Positions 55,064-64,000 of a stretch of DNA of 64,000 nt are shown piece after piece. The notes beneath the pieces are model-generated. The model was not told the DNA's origin, searched no databases, and saw only the letters and a list, made by a program, of their open reading frames with translations. The first letter of the stretch is position 1, and the number at the start of each line of letters is the position of its first letter. This stretch comes from Taudactylus pleione (taxonomy: Eukaryota > Chordata > Amphibia > Anura > Myobatrachidae): NCBI GenBank assembly GCA_031769625.1, contig JAUIMM010000121.1, forward strand, positions 12,047,501 through 12,111,500, written 5' to 3'. The translations under genes were made by a program, and so were the position numbers.

Positions 55064-56370
55064 ATGTGGAAAGAAGCTATAGAATGGTATAATGTGAACT
55101 GAGGGCAGGGCAGTACCTTTAGGCAGAGTCCATCAAACAAAATAAAAGAAGTATGTCAGAAACATCTACTTTTACATGGAGCTGGTGGCGGCTGCCGGTC
55201 TAATCGGCAGCAGCCGCCGCTGTCCAAGCTACGCTAACCCTGACCTCACCTGGGCTGTCAGCGCTGATGTAGCAGTTCTAGTGCGTGCCCCCCGGCTCTG
55301 TCAGGGCTGCATCTGAGGGAGACAAGTGAGGGGACGCAGCTCCAGATTTTTGTACAAGACTTTACAGAGAGATGGAGCTTGTCGCCAGCACATCCCCTGC
55401 ATTCCCACTGACAGCCCCCCGATCCTCACCCTCCTCTCTAGCTCATGCAGGGAAGGTTTCTGACTACCTAGAACCCTCCCCTGACGGAACGTTTCCCAAT
55501 ATGGCAAGCCCCGTCTTTATATCACCCGCAAATCGCAGAATTAGCATTAGTTTGCAAGGGGGCTAATGATTAGGGACGAACATTGGAAGCCCGCCATCAA
55601 ATGATGGCTGGGCTTCCACCATTGAAACTTTTGATGTGATAGTAACTAACCATCACATCAAAAGAATTAGATAGTAAAACTATTTATATGACTAGTGACA
55701 GGAGGTGGAGCCTCTGTGAATGGGGTGGAGCTACATGGCACCCCCGTTCACGTCACTGTGGGGGTATGCCCAGGACTCTCCGAGATGCTGGGCTTCCCCC
55801 AGGCTCCCCCTATACAGACATGGCATCTATTCTCCCACTGCTCATCCGCTGCTGTATACAGTGTATGAGTTAGTGTGTATGTATGTATGTATCTTATTGT
55901 GTATATGTGTTTAATGGTGACTGTTTCTCCGGTCCAACTTGAGGCAGAGCGGCTGCACGAGGGTGCTATAGTGGTTGCTGTGCGGCAGCCGCCGGGACCC
56001 GCACCCAGGGCCGCCAGGAGTGTTTGGGGGGCTTGCTTATTATGTCTGCACCAGGGGAGGGGGAGTTGCCAAGCAGCTGCCGGGCAGCTGTCCATTCTCG
56101 CCGGGCAGCATTAAGTTACATTTGTGACAGGCAGCCTAGCAGAGAATCATATTGGCTGCCTGTCACTACAGTGCGGCGGCCGTGCGGAGCTCAGGGTGGT
56201 GAGCAGGGAAGATCCAGAGACTGCTCACTACACCGATGTACAAAGTACTGCAGAGCCGACTGAGAGCTCCCCGCAGCCGGTGTACAGTAATGACAGACAG
56301 CCAATCTGATGTCACTGCTTTCGGGCGCTGCCCCCAAAACACTCAGTTTTCTTTATATATATATATATTG
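55064..56370. other. unassigned; foldback at 55585-55675
   Basis: GCCATCAAATGATGGC (about 55592-55607) and TTTTGATGTGATAGTAAC... TCACATCAAAAG hairpin (about 55628-55665). A TATG run at 55880. A 24-mer minisatellite follows. No gene supported. Confidence 0.4.
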
Positions 56371-56374
56371 TATA

Positions 56375-56521
56375 AACCCCAACCCCCATGTGTGCCTCTG
56401 CCCCAACCCCCATGTGTGCCTCTGCCCCAACCCCCATGTGTACCTCTGCCCCAACCCCCATGTGTGCCTCTTCCCCAACCCCCATGTGTACCTCTGCCCC
56501 AACCCCCATGTGTGCCTCTGC
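56375..56521. repeat. 24-bp minisatellite, about 6 copies
   Basis: Unit CCCCAACCCCCATGTGTGCC plus TCTG. Produces overlapping ORFs on both strands (for example 56343-56612 minus), which are artefacts. Confidence 0.95.
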
Positions 56522-56856
56522 CCACCCACTGTGTGCTTCTACCTACCCCCATCTGCCCCTCTGCCCACCTTCCCCATATATGCCCACCCAGCCTTTGTGA
56601 GCATCTGCCCACTTCCGCCTATCCATGTGCCTCCGATTGGGGAGCCCTTCTTGTTTAATTTATACTGCCCCATATATTCTGATGTAAGCCAGATGCATGG
56701 GTTGCAGCTGCTAAATTGTTAGATTTACAGAAAACCTTAATTTAGATGGGACCCAGAAAATGTCAGGTAGGACCTCGATATTTTAAAGTGGGCCCCTGGG
56801 ACCCACATTTTTTTTGGCTCAGCGCGATCACTGCTATGTGAAGTTAATATGTAAGT

Positions 56857-57727
56857 CAGGGGTCTTCAGCCATTCCCAGTGACCCGTCGATGGTTACTGT
56901 ACTGCAGACCGCAGAGAGTGCAGTCTGCACTACACACAGAAACAAGCACACCGCCGCCGCCGGTGGCAATGTGTTTGTTTTGGCAGCCAGCCAATGAGAG
57001 TCAGACAGACTCTCACTGGCTGTTGCACACATTGCAGGAACCGTACTGGAGCTCACTCATGAGGAGCGGACGGCGGCGGGAGCAGGAGCCGGAGCGAGGA
57101 TTCAGGCAAGTGGGTTTTTTTTCTCTTTTTTTATGTGTGTGTGTCTTTTTCTGCATTGCTGAGGGGGGGAGCACTACTGGGGGGCACTACTGGGTGGGTA
57201 CTACTGGGGGCACTGCATAGGGGGGGACTACCACTGGGGGCACTATATAAAGGGCACTACTGGGAGCACTGCGTAGAGGGGGACCACTACCGGGGACACT
57301 GCATAGGGGATGACTACTACTGTGGGCACTATATAAGGGGCACTGCATAGGGGGGACCACTACTGGGGGCACTGAATAGGGAGGACCACACTACAGGGGG
57401 CACTGTATAAGGGGCACTGCATAGGGGGATCACTACTGGGGGCCTGCATAAGGGAGACCACTACTGGGGGCACTGCATAAAGGGGATCACTACTGGGGGC
57501 CTGCATAAGGGGGACCACTACTGGGGGCACTGTATATGGGGCACTACTGAGGGCACTGCAGAGCAGGGCTGTTATGAGACATAATTAAAATTGTAGGAGG
57601 GGGCAGTTATGGGTCATAAGTGTTTGAGGAGGGGGATGAGTCTAAATACCGCAGTATAGCTTAGTGGCCCTGGGCTTCGTTGAGTTTTTTATGTGGCCCA
57701 CGCTGCCTTAAAGATTGAAGAACCGTG
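56857..57727. mobile_element. 871-bp non-autonomous hAT element
   Basis: The ends CAGGGGTCTTCAGCC and GATTGAAGAACCGTG are inverted with mismatches. ATGTAAGT at 56849-56856 and 57728-57735 is a perfect 8-bp duplication. The interior includes a (G/C)-rich lead, then a GGGGGCACTAC array at 57170-57560. Confidence 0.9.
57170..57560. repeat. GGGGGCACTACTGG tandem array
   Basis: About 20 irregular units of ACTACTGGGGGCACTGCATA with AGGGGGACC spacers. The core is shared with 41700-41890 and, inverted, with 26040-26530. Confidence 0.9.
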
Positions 57728-57735
57728 ATGTAAGT

Positions 57736-58737
57736 GGTTAGGCCCTTTTTATAAGTATGCATAGTGAGACAACCCACATAGCTTTTTTATGTATTTATTT
57801 CAATACCTTTATTATCACAGTGGCAGCAGACATTTAGTCCATTCGCTAGTCGTGCTGATCACAGATGATGGTTGCAAGAAGCCTATTTATTGATGTGGCT
57901 TGTGTGCTCACTAGATTTTCCATCCTATTTGTTCATTTCCAATCTGTATCTATTGCCTTGTAATTGGATAGAACGATAGCTAGTCGGACAATCCATTTTT
58001 TGAGTTAGGCCAAATTTGATTAATATTTACCAAGTTAGCTAGCATTATCTGTGCATGTACACCCACCTTTTTGAAGCCTCGCTCATTCCTTTAATATACT
58101 AAATGGCTGCCCAGAAGCATCACACAACAAAACAAATAATTTAGTGCAGGATCAGATAAATTGTGGGTTGGTTCCAACAGAGCTGCTCACACTCCTAGTA
58201 TGAAATATTTAGTAGCATAATTTTTGTTGAATGAAAAAATTTAAGTCTCCACTGACGGCACAGAGTGTCAGTACTAATGCAGCAAACTATCACTGGTGCC
58301 ACGGCATGAACAGTATTTTCTGCTGCAGTGAGTTTCAGAAAATAATGATTGCAGAAATAAGCAAAACTGTTGCTTTCTACAGACATGTAGCTTTGGTGAG
58401 TCAGTGTGATCATTAATAGCCAAACTGGCTGATAATTTTAGACTTCATCCCAATGGGTACTTTGCATTTAAAAATGACAGTATGAATGTATGCTAATTTG
58501 GATCTTACTGTTCTCAAAGCATTACACTAGTGAAAAATGCCATTGTGTGTGTTGATAATAGAAATAATGGTTGCCAGTGTAGGAAAGCTAGAAATGCTAG
58601 TAAAACACCAGTAAAAACTACCAGTGGGTAAGAGTTATTACTGTGTGTGGCTCTCTCTTGCCAGTTACATGGGATTTGATCCACCAGAATTTAAATTTGG
58701 TTGTCTTGATTGTTGTGTTAAAATGAAGTGTTATATG

Positions 58738-58742
<5 letters not shown>
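57736..58742. other. unassigned sequence
   Basis: AT-rich, no gene or repeat boundary seen. Confidence 0.45.

Positions 58743-58773
<31 letters not shown>
58743..58773. repeat. (TA)n microsatellite
   Basis: Directly adjoins the left end of a deleted Tc1 element. Confidence 0.97.
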
Positions 58774-58776
<3 letters not shown>

Positions 58777-59294
58777 TATGTAGACAAAACTGATTGGACA
58801 CTGACAGCAAATTGATCAAAAAGATTTTATTGACGTCAGTACTTTGTAGGTCCACCACGTGCAGTGATTACTGCAGACACCCTTCCTGGCAAACTGTCCA
58901 CAAGTTCCTGGACAACAGCAGGCGGTATGTTTTGCCATTCCACCAAGTACAGTGACCAACAGTGACACTGAAGAAGGTCGAGTCGGCCTAGAACGCAGCT
59001 GCCGCTCCAATTCGTCCCAGAGGTTCTCATTTAAGATCTGGATTCTGAGTTGGCCAGTCCATCCGGGTTACCAAATTTTCTGTATACCAGTCCTGCGTCG
59101 CCGTGGAACATGACAGGTGGCATTGTCGTGATAAAAACATTTGTTCCCGTAGAACTGCAAGTGCATGGGCATCCCTACAAAGTGTTCTTTTCAAAACTAC
59201 CACTTTAGTGGCCATTTGGAACTCATGTGCAATGGTATGAAGGGTATGCATTTCGCTTGTCATGGGGTGTCCAATCACTTTTGTCTACATAGTG
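58774..59294 (-). mobile_element. internally deleted Tc1-like element (521 bp)
   Basis: The ends CACTATGTAGACAAAAC and TTTTGTCTACATAGTG are inverted, TA flanks. The minus strand keeps the transposase C-terminus: a frame at 59278-59027 ends with WPTQNPDLK, and 59010-58816 carries the last part (ERQLRSRPTRP ... VYKVLTSIKSF region), in a different frame. The third catalytic acidic residue region is damaged. Most of the N-terminal and catalytic region is deleted. Confidence 0.88.
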
Positions 59295-60830
59295 TAACTA
59301 AATAACTGCAATCTGACCATTCATAGTTTGGGCCAGATGATTAATTGTGAAAATAAACCAGACCTAACTAGTCTAAGTACTAATTACTTTTTTTACAATG
59401 ATAATTTGTAACATATTTTCTTGTTCTCTTGACTTAGTAACAGTCCAATGTAGCAAAATGTTTCCATAAAATATAAATATACAAAAATATGAATATGTAA
59501 CTACCCAATCATCTTATCCCAGGGCAATTGTGATTCATAGATCTGATGTCACAGATAATGATAAAGAACACACTTTTGAACACAGAGTGCACACAGTTCA
59601 CTTTAGGGACCTTACATATGAAGACAAGAATGTGTATGGATGCAGACTGCATATGTGGTCAGGTGAACAAGAGGAAATAAAGTAAAGAACACTTTATATT
59701 ACAGTACATGATCAAAATGTGCACCATACGGGACATTTATATGGCCTAAGAACTCCAGTGTTATCTTGATTAAATACATTTTTGCAGGGACTGACCCACC
59801 CATATGTGGTTCTAGAACACAGTGGTCCCACCCGATAAGATGTTGAAGCGTTCTGTCCTCATCTGCCCAGTCAGGTCAGCGACTCTCAGCAGGATAATTG
59901 CAATACAGTACATGTCACTTGTCTCATAGTATGATTGCTCTGATTTGGCAGTAACGCCTGAAAACTCCCATTGACATTTATGAGATTCTGTTTGTTGGTT
60001 CTCAGCTGGCACTGATCACACTATTGTGTAACCTCCCCTGTTACTATAGTAAGTCACAATTATTTTTATTAAAATTCCAAACCATATTTATTTCAATAGT
60101 CTTAAAAGAAGACATAGAGAGCCTCATAACTGGCCACCGACTAAAACAATATGCCAGTAGATTCAGGATAAATTGCTTACAGTGGTTTATTTTCAATATT
60201 GTTCCAATGCCTAAATATTCATATATATTCAATATTCTATATCACAAAGTTTCACGTTTGGACTAATGTAGCCTGCATTCTGTAAAGTCCCAATACCTTG
60301 CCAATGCACGTTAACATACAACATTATAAGCTGGTGCTTCACTCCCTCTGGTGGAGAAGGCAGAAATTACACACTGAAGATATCTGCTGTAAATATTTGG
60401 AGTTTTATTATTTTGCCTTTAAGATAACTTATGGTGGTGTCTATCATAAGAATTGTTCCGTGCTACAATATATATAATTAGAAAAAAGGTGTTTTCTATG
60501 TACAATATTTGCTCTTGAGGCAGGGGCTATACTCTTTTGAACTTGACAATATGTCTGCTTGCGTTATACAATATTCTTCCCAAAGTTCCTGTTTAGTACT
60601 AGGTTGGTTAAAGGTGACATAGTGGTCATCTCTCAGTACATTTCTTATTCTTCGCATCCTTTATATACATGGAGATAGCATACTCTGCTGTATTGTACAA
60701 TAAATGAGACAAATATATAATACATTCAAACTAGGGTGTGGGGGTTACCCTGTATACACTGACAGTTTGTAAAAAAAAAATAACGTTATCAATTAAATTA
60801 TAGATTTAAATAACGGGATGCGGTTAATTT
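59295..60830. other. unassigned sequence
   Basis: AT-rich, no motif-bearing ORF, no clear repeat ends. Confidence 0.45.
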
Positions 60831-61870
60831 ACCGCCGCCCGGAATGCTGGCTGTCGAGTCGGGACTAAAGATAGGCGTCGAAATGCTGACCCCTATCTTT
60901 AGCCCCATGCCGAAATCCCAACCACCGGCATCCTGAACGAGGTAAGTCAGGGATAGTTAGGTTGTAGCCGCGGGGGTGAAGGGATGGTTTAGGCACCCCC
61001 GGGGGGAAGTTAGGCACCCCCCGGGGAGGGTTAGGGTTAGGCTAGGGGAAGTGGTGTTAGGGTTAGGCACCCCCGAGGGGAGGCTAGGGCTAGGCACCCC
61101 CTGGGAGGGTTAGTTGTAGGGTGCAGGAAGGGGGGGATAGGTTTAGGTGGGATGCAGTCTGGATACCAACTGGCGCTATCCCACCCGCCGATATCCCGAC
61201 ACTGGCAGCCCCGACAGGGGACTAAAGATAGGTGTTGAAATCCCGACGCCTATCATTAGCCCCACTACAAAATACCGACACCCGGCATACCGAACAAAGG
61301 TAAGCCGAATTACTTAGCATCTAGCCGCGGGGGGGGAGGGTTAGGTTCAGGGAAGACTTCTGGTTATGCACCCCCCAGGAGGGTTAGGGTAGGAAAAGAG
61401 GGGGTGTTAGGGTTAGGCACCACTAGGGGGGGATTAAGTACCCCCCGGGAGGGTTAGGTTTAGGGTGCAGGGAGGGGGGTTAGGTTTAGGCACTAATGGT
61501 AGGGAGGTTAGAGTTAGGCACTAGGGGGAAGGTTAGGGTTAGGCACCACTAAGGGAGGGTTAGGGAGGGGGAGAGGGGAGGGTTAGGTTACTTACCATCC
61601 CAGTCGGGAATTAGGTCCGTCAGGGTTCCGCTGTAGGTATTTGATCCTCCGCCATTAAATACTGATTCTGTTTAGGCACCCCCGGGGGGGGGATTTAGGG
61701 TTAGGCACTACCCCGGGAGTTCTAAGGTTAAGCACCACCACGTGAGGGTTAGGGTTAGGAAGGTGGGCAAGCATATTTACGAGCTGCTGTAGGGATGTCC
61801 TCCTATCGGGCTTCTGGCGTCGGTGTGAGAACCGGCGGCTATTCAGCCGACGGTATTTCATACCGTTTCT
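60831..61870. mobile_element. GTTAGGG/GTTAGGCAC element, copies 5-7 (tandem or nested)
   Basis: Three related blocks: 60831-61160, 61160-61640 and 61665-61870. The first two each open with a hairpin-rich segment (AAAGATAGGCGTCGAAATGC / CCTATCTTTAGCC), each leads into GGGTTAGGGTTAGGCACC arrays, and the end carries GCCGACGGTATTTCATACC. Probably repeated insertion of the same family into itself. Confidence 0.75.
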
Positions 61871-61897
61871 ATAAATAACATATCGGATTATATATTT

Positions 61898-61898
61898 G

Positions 61899-61949
<51 letters not shown>

Positions 61950-61950
61950 C
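61898..61950. repeat. (TA)n microsatellite
   Basis: TA run interrupted by CATATA. Confidence 0.95.
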
Positions 61951-62341
61951 TCAGACCATTGCAGGTTAATAAAATGGCATGTGACATGTAGGTTATAACC
62001 TTCACAATAAATACCTTTCAGTACATAGTTGTATAACGTATGCCACACAAATCCACCAGAGACGTTTAAGGGACTTATGTAAGTACCTCCAAGCCATGGC
62101 TAGACATTTTAGCACCCTGTGCAAAATAGGACACCAGCGCCCCCCTATTTTGGTGTGGGATAGTACATCAGGGTGAGAGAGCATGTTGAATAATTCTGTA
62201 GTTCTGGGATGTCCAGAATGTCTTCACTATTAAATGGTGGATGTATGCACGAGTAAAGAGCACAGATAAAGTCAAACTGTCATCGCATGGTCAGGTGTAA
62301 GTATTGCTGCCTGTACTACACTACCTCACTCAGCACACATA
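61951..62341. other. unassigned sequence
   Basis: No gene seen. Confidence 0.45.
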
Positions 62342-62737
62342 GGGTCTCATTCAGACCCGGTCGCAAGCGCCGATGCGCTCGCAACCGGGTCGATGGTCCC
62401 CACAGAGCATGCGCACGACGGAGCCAGCTCCGTAGTGCGCATTCACGAGACCCGGCTAGCGACGGCCTCTCCGTCGCTAAGGGTCTCGTAGCAGACGGAG
62501 TGAGCTGTCGATGTTGAGTGACAGCTCGTCCCGTTTGCTGGGCGGGCCGGGGGCATGCCCGGCCAAACGGAGGCGTTCCAGTCGGATAATGTCAGTGGGG
62601 AACTTTCTGCTCAAACAGAGCAGGAAGTTCCCTGGGGCTTACGAGTGCCCAGACCCAACCTTAGGGTCTGGTCGTAAGCCCCGATGGTGATGACCTTGCG
62701 ACCATCACCCTGATCGCAAGCTAAGCTGTGGGTGGTA
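62342..62737 (-). mobile_element. hairpin-chain element, copy E (truncated)
   Basis: GGGTCTCATTCAGACCCGG start, hairpins GAGCATGCGCACGACGGAG / CTCCGTAGTGCGCATTC (about 62406-62444), ACCCGGCTAGCGACGG / CCGTCGCTAAGGGTCTCG, GAGCTGTCGATG...GTGACAGCTC, GTTCCCCACTGAC-type core, GGGGAACTTTCTGCTC / GAGCAGGAAGTTCCC (about 62597-62632), GACCCAACCTTAGGGTC. It breaks off at GGGTGGTA, before the terminal hairpin. Same orientation as copies C and D. Confidence 0.82.
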
Positions 62738-63030
62738 AATTAGAAGTCTAGATAATGGATAGTCTGGAAGGACTGCTAACAGGATCCACAATAGAAATGT
62801 AGGGCTCAGGTCAAGATCTATGTTACAATGCTGACTGCTACTTCTGTAGTTCTGACTGTATAAAGAAAAGGGTTCTAGTTCCGCCAAAGCTGATTACAAT
62901 GTACTGTACTGTGTGCACAGTATATGTACAATAAGTGTGTGTCATACTGAGTTGCAGCACTTTATATAGCACATACATAGTATGCTATCACTTATACAGG
63001 TGTCAAGAGACTTTGTGAACTGCTCTAATT

Positions 63031-63545
63031 GGGCCTGATTCTGTGTCACATGCAGTAGCGTCTATTGGTGGTCGCTCGTCTGCGACATTAAGCAAATGCT
63101 GATACAAACTCCTTCGCTTGAGTACATCTGGGCGGCCAAATGTGCAAGGACTGAGAGGCCTATTTGTAGCTTCTGTACACGCTGTAATACCGATTGGTGT
63201 GTCCTTATAGGCCACTATCTGCTGCACCATTGAAAATTGCACCAGCCCTATAGCGGGTGCAGTTGCTCTGCCTGACCATGGCCTCCTATGCCTGCGTCTG
63301 TGTACGGAGCTGCTTGCATTGACACAGAACGATTTTGCGTGCATCTCTAGCCACCTCCCAGTCACCACCCAGGAATGCCCATCAATTTTCCACAACATTT
63401 TTTATATTGTCCATCTCAATAGCAACAGCGCCTTTTGCGTATACTGTGCAATACGAATAATTAGACATTTTTGCGCTTGCACAGTTGCAAAAAAATCTCC
63501 TAACTACTTGAACATTGGTATTGCGTGTGACTCAGAATCAGGCCC
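63031..63545. mobile_element. GGGCCTGATTCTG element, copy 4, ATT duplication
   Basis: The ends GGGCCTGATTCTGTGTCAC and GTGTGACTCAGAATCAGGCCC are inverted; ATT at 63028-63030 and 63546-63548. The ORF 63003-63398 minus crosses the end and has no motif. Non-coding. Confidence 0.9.
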
Positions 63546-63548
63546 ATT

Positions 63549-63790
63549 ATGTGCTAGAACACCATATAGTTCTTTCTGAAGAAACCTACTCTCCCAGAAA
63601 TAACAGGAGGCTCACAAACTTTCGGGTAGCCTCCCACAACCCTGGAAGAGTGTCCAGATCTCCAACATCCCACCCACTTCCTAGTGAAGTGAAAGTTGAC
63701 AAGTATGGTCTTAGTTGAGGACAAATTTATTTTACATGATTAAACTATTTAAACCTGAATTACCATCTAATCCAGTGATTCTCAAACTCA
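63549..63790. other. unassigned; left end of a hAT-type element at about 63773
   Basis: CAGTGATTCTCAAACTC at 63774-63790 is like the left end of the hAT-type element at 4736, and, as there, a hairpin-chain element follows. Confidence 0.4.
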
Positions 63791-64000
63791 GGCCCTGATT
63801 CAGAGCCGGACGCTCTGACAGAGCGCTAGCTCTGAATCAGGGCCAGCCTTCTTGTTTTTTAGAGCGGCCTCCTGGCCGCTCACATAGCTGTGGGTGACCA
63901 CCCACAGCTATAGCGAGTGGCCAGGAAGATGGTCGCGATGGTCAAGACCATCGGGCTTGCAATGAGACCCTTGTGGTAGGGTCTCGTTGCTGCAAGCCCC
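63791..64000 (+). mobile_element. hairpin-chain element, copy F (cut by window end)
   Basis: GGCCCTGATTCAGAGCC, terminal hairpin 63791-63844, GAGCGGCCTCCTGGCCGCTC, AGCTGTGGGTGACCACCCACAGCT (63886-63909), GATGGTCGCGATGGTC, GAGACCCTTGTGGTAGGGTCTC. Matches copy A in order and almost in sequence. Confidence 0.85.

Noticed and set aside
56343..56612. Gly-rich 89-codon ORF on the minus strand and Cys/Pro-rich ORFs on the plus strand
   Set aside because: They follow the 24-bp minisatellite period.
61655..62005. 116-codon ORF with a long Tyr-Ile run
   Set aside because: The run is the (TA)n microsatellite read in frame.

Overview
The window reads as an intergenic or intronic stretch of a large, transposon-rich vertebrate genome, most likely a frog (anuran amphibian). 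The basis is the mix of Tc1/mariner elements, hAT elements, short foldback elements with 3-bp A/T-rich target duplications, a Penelope-like element, a gamma-type endogenous retrovirus, and a retroposon tail of the 'GCGCC-ATATAAATAAA' type familiar from frog sequence. The species cannot be read from the sequence, and I found no convincing host protein-coding gene, tRNA or rRNA. Nearly every long ORF is a piece of a mobile element, a shadow of one, or an artefact of a tandem repeat.

Layout. 1-755 is a 23-24 bp minisatellite cut by the window edge. 3.1-5.5 kb holds a foldback or hAT-like cluster. 5653-18133 is one Tc1-like element split by a 10.86-kb endogenous retrovirus (ERV, 6358-17214, minus strand) with two LTRs, a tRNA-Pro-type primer site, gag, pro, pol and env, and a 4-bp target duplication (CATC). 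19.3-27.1 kb is a series of foldback elements, including a 600-bp GTCGAC element, a hairpin-chain element nested in another foldback, and a hAT element with an 8-bp duplication. 28.5-29.0 kb is a GTTAGGG/GTTAGGCAC-rich dispersed element with relatives near 35, 41, 50 and 61 kb. 30489-32143 is a nearly complete Tc1 element. 32.3-33.6 kb is the GIY-YIG end of a Penelope-like element split by a MITE. 36.8-37.5 kb is a very large inverted repeat in hAT-type ends. 38-41 kb holds five short elements with TIRs. 44771-47181 is a hAT element with transposase remnants. 48.7-53.3 kb has further foldback elements. 56857-57727 is a small hAT element, 58774-59294 a deleted Tc1, and 60.8-64 kb more foldback elements.

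Nothing here works as a host pathway. The ERV is a recognisable but broken provirus: I see seven premature stops and about five frameshifts. Its two LTRs differ at roughly 40 of about 1,120 positions by eye, plus one 16-17 bp indel. The most unusual structure is a family of short elements built almost wholly from strings of unrelated, near-perfect hairpins (six copies, best at 24484-25032). An unrelated element at 40297-40616 has the same architecture.
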